Below are positions 15,487-25,054 of a stretch of DNA of 64,000 nucleotides, piece by piece. The notes below the pieces were generated by a model, which saw only the letters and a list, made by a program, of their open reading frames with translations, made no database searches and was not told the DNA's origin. The stretch's first letter is position 1; every line of letters starts with the position of its first letter. This stretch comes from Candidatus Eremiobacterota bacterium (GTDB lineage Bacteria; Vulcanimicrobiota; Vulcanimicrobiia; Vulcanimicrobiales; Vulcanimicrobiaceae). The DNA lies in the NCBI GenBank assembly GCA_019240525.1, contig JAFAYE010000001.1, positions 1,709,300 through 1,773,299 on the forward strand, read 5' to 3'. Position numbers and translations under genes: made by a program.

Positions 15487-18400
15487 ATGATTGATGGTAA
15501 AGCTGCTTAATTGTCGGCACGTGCCCTGCTGAATTCAACGCATCCTGCAGATCGTTCATGAGCGTCTTCGCAGCTTGCAAGTCTGCCGGAGAAGCTGTCT
15601 TAGAGTTCAAACGTATCCAGTTTTCAAAAGCCCTTACGTTCGTTTCAGCTTTTTCCAAATGCCATTTACCTCCGGTCTCTACGCCTTCTGCTAGCTCGTT
15701 CCGGACGGCGCCCGCAGTACCTCCCCCAAGTCTATCGGCCGCTCTAAACAGATTGTTTGCAATGTTTCCTAACTTCGTGTCTGTTATTGACATGATTGCT
15801 CCAGCTATTTCTTCGTCCAATACTTTGCCCGCAGCGACCGCCGCCTTTGCGCCTGCGCCTGCCTCTCCTCCTGGAACCGCAACAATGCTCAGTATAGCCT
15901 GCAGCGCGTTGCCAAACTGCATGTTTAGGTTCCAGTCAACGCCACCGAGGCATCCATTTGGCTTCTCGCCGGCTCCGGGATCAGTGCAGTAACCCGACGG
16001 ATCCGACCACTCTACAGGATTGTTGTCGTTCCACATGAATGGCTTTTGCGACATTGGATCATTGACATCGCCCGCATACGCATCAGGAGTCGTCCACTGC
16101 TGCGAGGTGCTGTCATAGGTGCGTACGCCTTGCACCGCATAGGTACTGTAGCTATAGCCGTCTTCTCGGCTAAAGTCCACTAGCAGGCCATCGGAGGCAG
16201 CCGGCGCTTCAGCCTGGGCACAGCTAGCCCAACCCTTTGACTGCGAAGAAACATAGCACGAGCCCCAGTTGATTCCGAGGCTTACGCCAAAACCGTAACG
16301 ACTCTCTCCGGATACGTTGTAGTTATGATTCACCCACGGACCGTACGCGGCGGGGCCGTGCCAGGCCTCAGCGATCCCATTTTGGTTTCGATCAGCGACG
16401 AGATAAGTACCGTCACCGTTCGTTGTACCGGCCTTTCCAATATAAAGTAACGGCTGACCCGGGCCCGCGAAGAGCAGCGTGTCTCCGTCCCAATGGAGAT
16501 CGTTATTCTGGTTGCCATTCCCGCTCTGCGCGATTCCGCGCAGATACCCATCAGGCCCCCACGAAAGAGTCGCGTTGGGGTAAGTGCATCCGATATTATC
16601 GACCGAATTGCATACATCGCCTGTGGGCGCCGCGATCAAATGGTTCTCCGCGTCGTAGCTGCGTAGATAGGCGAACGGCTGATAATTCAAAATTGTGAGC
16701 GTATCCTCAGTCTGCCGGCCGGAACGGTCGTACTGATACTGATTCGTTCCGCTAGCTAGTAGCAGCCCCGGCGCCCACCAGTTGGTTAGCGACATGCCAG
16801 ACCGCGCGTCCCAGGACATCGCGGCGTTACTGTCAGCGGCCAGTCCTGCCGGATCGACGAGAGTACCGTTCGCTGACTGCGTATAGTCGTTGCCCGAGCA
16901 CCCGCTGCTGCATCCAATATCGCTCAGCAGCTCACCACGAGCGCTCAGAATATAGTTATTTGCCGCTTGGGGCGGTTGGTCGACTCCGTATTCGTCCTCG
17001 GACGTGTTCGAGACGCCAGAAAGCTCGTCGTCGTCATCGTACTGCATATTGCTGGTTTCGTAGCCCTCAGGAAACGTGAGGGAACTGGCTCGGCCATACT
17101 TGTCGTACGTATACTGCTTTGGCGTATAGGTCGTGCTTCCCTGATGATACTCCGAATGGTAATACCAGTACTTGGTCGTCACTGGGGGACCGCCAGTTAA
17201 GGGATCGGTTTCGCTTAACTCGCGTCCGCCAGGCGTATACGCCCAGGTAAAACTTCCTTGCGAGCTCTGCCAGTTGACCGCTTGGTACGAGAGAAGCCCA
17301 TCCTGCTTGTACGCGTATGTAAAGATCTGCTGCTTGTTGATGCCGCCGCTGATTGAAAGGTACTCCCGCTTTCCGTCAGCGTAGTTCGTGTACGTTATCG
17401 TCGAGGCGTTGTTTTCCTGAGCCGGATCTGATTGTGTAGTCTTGTTGCCATCAACATCGTAGGTGTAGGTTTCTTGGCCAAGCGTTGGCGTCGTGATCGT
17501 CGCCGTTCGCCCGTCGGCGTCGAACGTATACGTTCGCTTATCCTCGACCGGCGAAGCGCCGCTAAAGTCGATTTCCTTCACATGTGCGTCGTTATCGTAA
17601 GTATAGTTGATCGTTTGGTGCGTACCGGGCTGAACCGTATTCTCGGTTTGGCTCAGCAAGTTTAACTCACCGCTGCCATCGTAGGCGTTGATCATCTCGG
17701 GTGCGTTGCCGAAAGCCAGTTCGTACTTGGCGATGACGCGGTCCAGTCCGTCGAAAGCGCTTCCACGTACGTCAGTCCATTGGGGATTGCCCGCTGGACA
17801 AGATTGCACCGGCGTTGTACCCGGAAGGTACTCCTGCGTCTTATAGAGGCCACCGTACGCGACCACGCCCGAGACGCTGCCAATCGAAAGGCTGGCGCCC
17901 CCGCCTTGCATGGACAAATCGTAGTCGTAGCGCGTCAGCCACGGGAACTTATAGCAATCATAGGTCTGGCTACGGTTGGGCATCTCGCGCGCATCCTGCG
18001 GCATTTCGGCTTCGATCAGCCGATCCAAGCCGTCGTAGAACTTCGTCGTCGTGCCGGTTGCGCCGCCTTTGTGGTCGACGATCTGCACTTGGTCGTCGTC
18101 AGTGTCGTAGGAATACACCGTCGCGTTGGCCGGCGCGGTAAATGGCCCGGCAAGCAGGGACGCTATACTCGGGCAGTTAGGGTTTCCGTCTGCAGCGTGT
18201 TGTGATGGGGTCTCGGTGAAGAGGATTGTGCCGTCTGGATAATAGCAGCTAAAGGAATTAATCGCCGCATTGTTGATCGTTGGCTCGTTCTCGGTACGCT
18301 CCATATTGAGGTTGTCCTTGCTGTAGCTCAGCGTCCAGGAGTCGAGCATGTACGTCCCGTCGGACCCCTTATCGTAGCTCGTAAGGTTGCCATTGGAATC

Positions 18401-20641
18401 GTATACAAAGTCTTGTTGAGGCTGACGAGAAGAGTTGCCGGGCTGCGTGATCGGATATGTCGCTTTGACTTTGGTGGGTAAGCCTAAACCGCAGTTATCG
18501 GTGCCGCCAGCGAAGGTGATATCAGTCGAGTAGGTGCTCGGCTTTTTGAGGTTGGTAAGGCATCCAAACGGCTCGTTCGTCGTTTGCGTATACGTTAAAA
18601 TGGTCGTCTTGTTATCACCAGGGCAATAGCTGTCGCCCGGTGATGCCTTCCATTGGATCGCATTGTTCTGGTTGTAGACAGGATCGCAGTACGACGTGAC
18701 GTTATGATATTGATCGTATGAATAGGTGCTGAGTGGACTCAAGGGGCCACCGGCGACATCCGTGACCTGTGGCAGTTGCATCTCGGCGAGATTGCCAACG
18801 TTGTAGCCAGACGTATCGTAGGCGTACTGCGTGACGTTGCCATTGGCGTCAGTCGTAGACACCAGATCGTTGTTCGTATCCCAGCTTTGCTCGGTGGGGA
18901 TCCACTGCGCCTCCGCCGTCCCGGTGTAATCACTCGTCTGCGTCACACGGTCGCTGCTGTCGATCGCCCAGTTTGTGCCATGGCCGTCGCTGTCACACAT
19001 GGCCGTCGTGCCACTGCTGGCGTTGCTGCACGCCGAGCCTGCCCCGTAGACGAAGTTCGCTGTGAACCAGGCGATAAAACCAGTCGAGTAGCCCGATTGA
19101 AGAATAGTACTCATGCCGTCGGATGGCGTGAAGTTCAGCACGCCATCAAACTGCCAGCTGGTCAGCTGCAGCGACGAGTTCGACGTGAAGAGCAATGCGC
19201 CGCCATCCTTTGGGTTGTTGGGGTTATTCCACATCGCGACCGTACAACGTGGCCCGCACGCCTCTTGCAACGTGCTCGTCCCCGGTCCATAGGCGTACGT
19301 TTCGGGGACGTCACCTTGCGGCAGGGACGCCGGAGGATTCGGAATCGTTTGGGCCGAGTTGTTGCCGGGCTTGTCGACTTCCAGTAAGTTGCCACTGCTG
19401 TCGTAGAGATACTGCAGCGTCGCGCCGTCCGACTTCGTTATCGTCGCGAGCTCATTGATCGAGGTGCCTGGGACGATGCCAAACTTCATGATAATCGAGT
19501 CGCCATCGCTGTGATCGGCATCGATTTCGGTCACGTCTTCGGAGTTCTTGCCTTGTCCGTTGTACGAATACACGAAGTTGATAGAGTTTATTTGATTACG
19601 TGCGATGATTTGTTGGAGCTGACCCTTCTTCGCTTGTGGGATGCTGCAGCCAGCACCTGACACATCGGCGTGGAACTGGTACTCCGTGCCATTGGTCTTG
19701 GTCCAGACGTAGTTGCAGTCGGTGTCGTCAGTGGGCGCGAGCGTGGCATACTCGCCGGTGCAGGGCAACCAGCTCCCCTGGCCGTTAGATGTGTACACAC
19801 AAGCGGCGCCATCGATGTCATAGACCGTAATAGTATTGGCGATTGAGTTATACACGATGCTCGCGTCAAAGCTATTGGTCCAGCGGTTGCCGAAAATGGC
19901 CGGATCGCCGCCGTCGTCACCATTGTAGTCGTGCAGCGATTGCGAGTTATAGACTCGCTGGAACGCTAGATCGATGCCTTGCTCGGGAACGTCGACGTCC
20001 ATGGCTGACACGATGAGGTTGCCGGTTCCCACGTTAACCATCGCTTTACCGATGCCCGGAATGGCGCGCTCCTCGTAGGTCCACCAGGGCTCGATGCCGG
20101 TGGTCGCGGTCAACGAGGTCATCGGATTGTTGCCACGACCGGCTGGCGAGAGCGGCTGCGGGCGGCGCTGCTGTACGGGCGCCGCCAGCACTCGCAAGGG
20201 CTCGAGAACAGCCGCTGTCCCGACCGAGGCGGCGAAGTCTCGCGGAAGCGATTCAGGTTTAAAGGGCGACCGACGCATTGCGAGCGGATCGAGGCGATGA
20301 TGGCGCGGATCGAGGGCGCTGCGTGGCGGCAAGAGCACCGTCTGGCGTATGCCCACTCGGATGCGGGGCTTGAGCGCGTGCTGCGCGCGCATCAAGCCCG
20401 CAGCGTCTAGGTTGTGGTCGGGGCGACGCATGATCGGGGGCGGCGCATGCATTGCCGCATAACGATCACTCGAACCGGTCACGTCGGCGTAAAGGCTCGA
20501 CGACATGACCGTCGAGAGCAGCGTGCTCATGAACGCCACCAAATCGAGGCGGCCTGCCGAGTCGCCGGCACTTGCCAATGCGGGGCCCGCGGTATTGAGT
20601 GCGAGGATAAGACAAAGCGCCCCGGCGACAAGACGATGCAT
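15473..20641 (-). CDS. RHS-repeat polymorphic toxin with Sec signal peptide
   Basis: 1722 residues. It starts with a signal peptide (MHRLVAGALCLILALNTAGP, cleavage probably after ALASA). A Pro/Arg-rich linker follows, then an N-terminal RHS-associated domain (GIGKAMVNVGTGNLIVSAMD...) and many YD repeats. The conserved RHS core end appears at DNNPVEWSDPSGY (about residue 1550). The last ~150 residues are a variable tip with RAADRLGGGTAGAVRNELAE and GGKWHLEKAETNVRAFENWI, resembling a recurrent toxin tip whose activity I cannot name. The RHS shell would encapsulate the tip. A good GGAGG precedes the ATG. The gene is divergent from a secretin and is followed by an immunity-like gene. Confidence 0.88.
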   Translation of the reverse strand: MHRLVAGALCLILALNTAGPALASAGDSAGRLDLVAFMSTLLSTVMSSSLYADVTGSSDRYAAMHAPPPIMRRPDHNLDAAGLMRAQHALKPRIRVGIRQTVLLPPRSALDPRHHRLDPLAMRRSPFKPESLPRDFAASVGTAAVLEPLRVLAAPVQQRRPQPLSPAGRGNNPMTSLTATTGIEPWWTYEERAIPGIGKAMVNVGTGNLIVSAMDVDVPEQGIDLAFQRVYNSQSLHDYNGDDGGDPAIFGNRWTNSFDASIVYNSIANTITVYDIDGAACVYTSNGQGSWLPCTGEYATLAPTDDTDCNYVWTKTNGTEYQFHADVSGAGCSIPQAKKGQLQQIIARNQINSINFVYSYNGQGKNSEDVTEIDADHSDGDSIIMKFGIVPGTSINELATITKSDGATLQYLYDSSGNLLEVDKPGNNSAQTIPNPPASLPQGDVPETYAYGPGTSTLQEACGPRCTVAMWNNPNNPKDGGALLFTSNSSLQLTSWQFDGVLNFTPSDGMSTILQSGYSTGFIAWFTANFVYGAGSACSNASSGTTAMCDSDGHGTNWAIDSSDRVTQTSDYTGTAEAQWIPTEQSWDTNNDLVSTTDANGNVTQYAYDTSGYNVGNLAEMQLPQVTDVAGGPLSPLSTYSYDQYHNVTSYCDPVYNQNNAIQWKASPGDSYCPGDNKTTILTYTQTTNEPFGCLTNLKKPSTYSTDITFAGGTDNCGLGLPTKVKATYPITQPGNSSRQPQQDFVYDSNGNLTSYDKGSDGTYMLDSWTLSYSKDNLNMERTENEPTINNAAINSFSCYYPDGTILFTETPSQHAADGNPNCPSIASLLAGPFTAPANATVYSYDTDDDQVQIVDHKGGATGTTTKFYDGLDRLIEAEMPQDAREMPNRSQTYDCYKFPWLTRYDYDLSMQGGGASLSIGSVSGVVAYGGLYKTQEYLPGTTPVQSCPAGNPQWTDVRGSAFDGLDRVIAKYELAFGNAPEMINAYDGSGELNLLSQTENTVQPGTHQTINYTYDNDAHVKEIDFSGASPVEDKRTYTFDADGRTATITTPTLGQETYTYDVDGNKTTQSDPAQENNASTITYTNYADGKREYLSISGGINKQQIFTYAYKQDGLLSYQAVNWQSSQGSFTWAYTPGGRELSETDPLTGGPPVTTKYWYYHSEYHQGSTTYTPKQYTYDKYGRASSLTFPEGYETSNMQYDDDDELSGVSNTSEDEYGVDQPPQAANNYILSARGELLSDIGCSSGCSGNDYTQSANGTLVDPAGLAADSNAAMSWDARSGMSLTNWWAPGLLLASGTNQYQYDRSGRQTEDTLTILNYQPFAYLRSYDAENHLIAAPTGDVCNSVDNIGCTYPNATLSWGPDGYLRGIAQSGNGNQNNDLHWDGDTLLFAGPGQPLLYIGKAGTTNGDGTYLVADRNQNGIAEAWHGPAAYGPWVNHNYNVSGESRYGFGVSLGINWGSCYVSSQSKGWASCAQAEAPAASDGLLVDFSREDGYSYSTYAVQGVRTYDSTSQQWTTPDAYAGDVNDPMSQKPFMWNDNNPVEWSDPSGYCTDPGAGEKPNGCLGGVDWNLNMQFGNALQAILSIVAVPGGEAGAGAKAAVAAGKVLDEEIAGAIMSITDTKLGNIANNLFRAADRLGGGTAGAVRNELAEGVETGGKWHLEKAETNVRAFENWIRLNSKTASPADLQAAKTLMNDLQDALNSAGHVPTIKQLYHQSFETP

Positions 20642-20713
20642 GAGTCCTCCATTAACATGACGTGCGCTCGCCTATTATGGGGAGACTCAGGTTGTGTAAA
20701 GCTAGCAGATTCT

Positions 20714-20733
20714 GATAGTGAATATTGACTATC
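20714..20733. promoter_or_regulatory. Inverted repeat in the RHS/secretin divergent promoter region
   Basis: GATAGT, an 8-nt AT-rich spacer, ACTATC: a perfect 6-bp inverted repeat near the middle of the 118-bp region between the divergent RHS and secretin genes. Suited to a dimeric regulator acting on both. No regulator is assigned. Confidence 0.35.
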
Positions 20734-20759
20734 AAAATTGATGGGTTTGCCCGAGGGGA

Positions 20760-23345
20760 TTGCGTCGCGGCCTGAAAGCATCGGGCGCAGTGGTACCCCC
20801 TGTGGCGGCGACGGGCTCCTCGAGAGCCGGCCGGTCCGTTTCGCTCTTCAGCGTTGCGCTGCTGTGTAGCGTCTGCATTGCGGGCGTCTTGCAGCCCGGC
20901 GCCGCTACCGCAGCTCACGCTCATCCCACCCCTTCGCCGACGCCTAATCCCCCGATTGTCATTGGCTTTACAATCATCTCGGCTCAGCGCGGCGCCAGCA
21001 TCTTGCGCAGCATCTATCCCGGTGCCCGCATTACCGTTGATGCGCACGCCAATGCCGTCGTCGTCGTCGCGCCGGGATACCAAGAGCAGGGAATGCGCAC
21101 AATCGCCAGCGGCATCGACACCAAGAATCCCAGTGCGACTACAGTCGACACCTATCAGCTCAAAGTGTTAACTCCGCAAATTGTTGCGGAACGCCTTGGC
21201 GCGGTCTTCCCCCAAGCGCGGCTCCTCGTTGCGCCCAACCGTACGATCATCATCATGGCCCCGCCCGCCGATATGTCGCAGATCAAAGCGATCGTCGCGG
21301 CAATTGACACCGCGCCGCCGACGCCATCTCCCAAACCCCGATACCCCGCCGAAGCCGTCCGGATCACGCAACGCAACGTCAAACAAGTTGCGCGCGCCGT
21401 GGCCGCCGAGTCGGCAAACGTGAAGGTCGCCGTTTCGGGTAGCGAGATCTTGCTCGAGGGACCGCCCGATGAGGTCGACCACGCCAAACAGCTCATTGCG
21501 CAGCTTGACGTGCCGCAGATGGGCACCCAATATACGCAAGTCTACCGGTTGAAATATATCGACGCGGCGTCGGTCGCCGATCTGTTGGGGCGCTCTTTTC
21601 CTAATCTGCCGCTCGCCGTCGACTCAGATCTCAATGCGATTACTGTTACCTCAAATCTTACGGTGCAGCGACGCGTCGCCGACGCCATGAGTCAGCTCGA
21701 CGTTCCACCCCCGGGCGCGTCTGGCGGCGGTGAAAACGGCGGCCCTGCTTCGTCTGGCGTCGAGGTCATTCAGTTGAAGGCGGCGATACCCGGATTGCAA
21801 GGCGGAACCTCAACGACCGCGACCGACATTGCCAACACGGTAACGCAAACACTTCAAGGGTCTGCGGGCGACTTGCATATCATCGTCCCCCCCAACTCGA
21901 CTGAAGTTGTTCTGACTGGCAGTCCGTATAGCATCAAGCTCGCCAAGGAGCTCATCGCGAAGCTCGATCGTCCGCAAACCATGGTCGCAATGGACACCGA
22001 GGTCCTGGAAATCGACGAGGGAACCATTAAGCAGCTCGGGCTACAATTTCCTACTGCCGCGGTCAGTACGACGTTTACCGAGGTGCCGCCAGTCTATCCG
22101 CCCGGCAATACGTTTCCCGGCCAGGGTGTTCAGATTCCGTATCTCAACTTCTTTCCATTGATCCGCAGTCCAATCAGCTTCACTGCCGAGCTGAGCTTTC
22201 TGATCGCTAATAATAAGGCTCGGATCCTCGAAGACCCTCGAATCACGACAATTTCCGGCCGAACTGCCTCATTGCGCGCAGGCGAAACGGTCAACATCCT
22301 CACGACCACGGGGGGCGGTACGGGAACGGTCGCCACCACACAAGTGCAGAGTTTTCAGACCGGCGTAACGCTCGATATCACGCCGGTGGTCAACAGCGAC
22401 GACTACATCACCATCACTCTGCATCCGACGGTAAACTCAATCGCCGCGATTAGCGCGGCCGGCGTACCCAACATCCAAACGCGCGACACCACCACAACCG
22501 TCGGATTGCACGATGGGCAGACGATCGTCATCGCCGGATTGATTGAAGACGTTGACTCGCGCTCGGTCCAGAAAATCCCCTTTCTCGGCGACCTCCCGCT
22601 CATTGGTCGGGCGCTTTTTACGTATCAGAACGTGCAGAAGACACGCAACGAGCTCATCGTGACGGTGACGCCGCACATCGTGCGCGCCGGTGAGACTGGG
22701 GCCATTGGCACAACAAAGCTCGGCATTCCACATCCCCAAGGGCTACCCACGTTGCCGCCCGGAACGCAACTGCCGCCGCCGCGCCACGTCGCTGCGGAAG
22801 CACCGCCGCCAACACGGGGACTGCCGTCGGCGCCCGAGCCACAGCCAATCGTTGTGCCCACACCGGCGATTCGGCCACAGTCGAATACACCTCCGCCCGG
22901 TGGAATCGCGACAACGAAGCCATCCCCCTCCGCATCTGCTGCGGCGTCGCCCTTGGGCCCCGCCGCTGCACCGCTGCCGTCCGCGTTTTCGCAAACCAAT
23001 GTGTACACCTTTGGCCAAGCCCCGCAGAACAACTATGCCGCACCCAACGCCGCACCGCAGATATTTTACGTTCAAGTTTCTCCCTCGGTCGTCCAGAACG
23101 GCGGGCAGACTACGATCGCCGCAATCACGACGACCAATGTCGCGCAACTGCGCTTCGGGCCCAACTCGTTGCTCCCGATGGCATCCTTGCAAAGCGTCGG
23201 ACCCGGCCAGTGGCAAGCAACGTTTCCGTTCTCTTCGGCGGGGCTACCCATTGGTCAAGCCGCCGTGACGCTCACCCTGACTGCCACGACCGGAATGGGA
23301 TCCACGGTTGCATTGCCGATTCCGCTATCGCTTTTGAGTCCTTAA
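20760..23345 (+). CDS. Secretin (GspD/PilQ family) with extra C-terminal domain
   Basis: 861 residues if the TTG at 20760 is the start; GTG codons at 20790 or 20802 are alternatives, and none has an ideal ribosome binding site. A signal segment (LFSVALLCSVCIAGVLQPGA) precedes a short N-domain. Two or more secretin N1-type repeats follow (YQLKVLTPQIVAERL; YRLKYIDAASVADLL), then the secretin pore domain (ARILEDPRITTISGRTAS; VQSFQTGVTLDITPVV; VGLHDGQTIVIAGLIED; NELIVTVTPHIV). About 200 residues follow: a Pro/Ala-rich linker and a beta-rich domain (IFYVQVSPSVVQNGGQTTIA...). Secretins form outer-membrane channels; no assembly ATPase or pseudopilin is nearby. Confidence 0.86.
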   Translation: MRRGLKASGAVVPPVAATGSSRAGRSVSLFSVALLCSVCIAGVLQPGAATAAHAHPTPSPTPNPPIVIGFTIISAQRGASILRSIYPGARITVDAHANAVVVVAPGYQEQGMRTIASGIDTKNPSATTVDTYQLKVLTPQIVAERLGAVFPQARLLVAPNRTIIIMAPPADMSQIKAIVAAIDTAPPTPSPKPRYPAEAVRITQRNVKQVARAVAAESANVKVAVSGSEILLEGPPDEVDHAKQLIAQLDVPQMGTQYTQVYRLKYIDAASVADLLGRSFPNLPLAVDSDLNAITVTSNLTVQRRVADAMSQLDVPPPGASGGGENGGPASSGVEVIQLKAAIPGLQGGTSTTATDIANTVTQTLQGSAGDLHIIVPPNSTEVVLTGSPYSIKLAKELIAKLDRPQTMVAMDTEVLEIDEGTIKQLGLQFPTAAVSTTFTEVPPVYPPGNTFPGQGVQIPYLNFFPLIRSPISFTAELSFLIANNKARILEDPRITTISGRTASLRAGETVNILTTTGGGTGTVATTQVQSFQTGVTLDITPVVNSDDYITITLHPTVNSIAAISAAGVPNIQTRDTTTTVGLHDGQTIVIAGLIEDVDSRSVQKIPFLGDLPLIGRALFTYQNVQKTRNELIVTVTPHIVRAGETGAIGTTKLGIPHPQGLPTLPPGTQLPPPRHVAAEAPPPTRGLPSAPEPQPIVVPTPAIRPQSNTPPPGGIATTKPSPSASAAASPLGPAAAPLPSAFSQTNVYTFGQAPQNNYAAPNAAPQIFYVQVSPSVVQNGGQTTIAAITTTNVAQLRFGPNSLLPMASLQSVGPGQWQATFPFSSAGLPIGQAAVTLTLTATTGMGSTVALPIPLSLLSP

Positions 23346-23353
23346 GAGGCAGC

Positions 23354-24031
23354 ATGAGTAGACGACCTGCGCATTATTGGATCGCCATGACCTTTATCGC
23401 CGGGATCGCGGCGTGCGCCAAGCTGGACCTCGGAGGCGGCACCGGCCCGCTTCCAACGCCGTCCGCGTCGCCGACCGGGACGCCGGGGCCAGGTACTTGC
23501 GCGACGCCCAGCACCAATGCGAATCTTATTGTTGTTGTGATTGACAATGCAATCGCGGCGACGTCAGCGCCGGACTACGGCGCGATTAATGGCTATGCCG
23601 TCGTCGGAAGCGGCAGCATTCCGACGCACGCAGGCCTGATCAACCAGTGGCTCAACCAGGGTGTAGTTTCACCAATCACTTCGAAGAACGTGATACAGTT
23701 CGCCAACGTGGATACCGTCGGAGCCTTCCATTCGGCCGTTGGGTTCAAAGGAAACCGATTTCCGCCAGTACCATACGCATTTCCCAGTGCGGCAGCCTCG
23801 CCGATGGCCACTGCAGTCAGTACCGGGACGCTATGGTCGACGGGGCGAATCGAGCCGCCAGTCTACCAACAATGCTACTCACAAACGTTCAGCCTGACAC
23901 CGGGAATCTATTACTTCGGCGATCTGGACTATTACAACCTTTCAAACGTTCGCGACGTACTGATCGTTGCAACCGCTGCTCCGCCTGAGCTGCGCGAGTC
24001 GAGCGGTACGCGCAAAGGCGGCGATCACTAA
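23354..24031 (+). CDS. Secretin-operon lipoprotein, possibly cupredoxin-like fold
   Basis: 225 residues from ATG 23354, 8 nt after the secretin stop with AAGAGG in front. The signal ends at IAGIAACAKL, a lipobox with Cys as first mature residue. The mature part starts with a Thr/Pro/Gly-rich linker, then a beta-rich domain with GAFHSAVGFKGN and LTPGIYYFGDLDYYNLSNVR, which recalls cupredoxin-like proteins without a complete copper site. Tight coupling suggests a pilotin or surface partner of the secretin; this is inference. Confidence 0.7.
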   Translation: MSRRPAHYWIAMTFIAGIAACAKLDLGGGTGPLPTPSASPTGTPGPGTCATPSTNANLIVVVIDNAIAATSAPDYGAINGYAVVGSGSIPTHAGLINQWLNQGVVSPITSKNVIQFANVDTVGAFHSAVGFKGNRFPPVPYAFPSAAASPMATAVSTGTLWSTGRIEPPVYQQCYSQTFSLTPGIYYFGDLDYYNLSNVRDVLIVATAAPPELRESSGTRKGGDH

Positions 24032-24258
24032 ATCGCTTCTGTATCGATGTCCTCCCTGCCGATCGCACCGCTACAAAGCGCTCGTGCCACCAGGTGCGGT
24101 CTCGATCGCGCGTCGAGCTTGACCAATAGCATCCGCACGTACCACTCGACGGTCGCTCTGCGACGACCGACAAGAGCGGCGATCTCCTTGCTTTGCATGC
24201 CATTGGCAAGCGCCTTGAGAATCGCTAACTCGATCGCGCTCAAGTGGGCTCGACTCAT
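24028..24258 (-). CDS. Stand-alone LuxR/GerE-type HTH protein (76 aa)
   Basis: From ATG 24258 (MSRAHLSAIELAILKALANG) the protein is almost only a GerE HTH: ANGMQSKEIAALVGRRRATV, then VRMLLVKLDARS. There is no receiver or ligand-binding domain. A longer in-frame start at 24309 exists. It is convergent with the lipoprotein gene and overlaps its end by 4 bp. May regulate island genes. Confidence 0.66.
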   Translation of the reverse strand: MSRAHLSAIELAILKALANGMQSKEIAALVGRRRATVEWYVRMLLVKLDARSRPHLVARALCSGAIGREDIDTEAI

Positions 24259-24702
24259 ATCGGAACCTCGCGTGTAATAGAGACAGAGGGAATAGGTCGG
24301 CGCATGCAACGGACCTACCCCTAAATTCTCTCACAGCAATGGCCGCTGTACTGGGGTTTGCTTGCCATAAACATAGGGGGCTGTCCGGTTCTTCCGGAAC
24401 GGTGCAGCAGTCGACGACGGGCGCATTGTGTGTCAGGAAGGATCCAACGCCGGAAGACTGTTGCGCTATCGTTCGCGACGCAACGTTCCGGTCCAGTATC
24501 TGAGTGGGCTTACCGCGTGGAACGGCACTCGGCGAGGTCGGCTACGGCCCAAGCATCATTCTGCTTGACTGCAATCTTCCACGCGCATGACACGGTCAAA
24601 TCACCTGCTGCGGATCTGGCTAGTCGATCCGCGAGCAGCTCACGGCTCCTGGAAGCAGACGCGCTTTCGATTCAGGACGGGTGGGTTGGCTGCAAGAAGA
24701 TC

Positions 24703-24734
24703 CCCTTAGTTTCAGCCTTGGGTGAAGCTAAGGG
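24703..24734. other. 12-bp hairpin in a long gene-free stretch
   Basis: CCCTTAGTTTCA, an 8-nt loop, TGAAGCTAAGGG: a 12-bp stem with one G-U pair and no following T-run, so it is not a standard terminator. It lies in 24310-25050, where I see no supportable gene; several short frames there have no protein character. Confidence 0.5.
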
Positions 24735-25054
24735 AAATCGTGGCCTAGAAGCATCACCGTGTTCGACTTGATGGCCCGTTAGATTTGAGGAACCTTCGGC
24801 CCCAAGACACGCGAAAAGTCTATTTCACGAATCGCGAACGCGGCGCCGTACGTGTATTTCCGGAAAAGCACCCTACGCCCAATAGCAAACGCCAAGCCCC
24901 GCGCCATTCCTTTAGCAAGGTGCCGCGCGGCCACATCGCGCACAAACTATGCCCATTAAGCTGTAAAGGTCAGCCCTGTTCGTCCGATCGGGGATGACTA
25001 ATTCGGTGCCCACCTGTGGATGGTTGTCGAATTCCATAGCGAAAAGCGTTGAGC

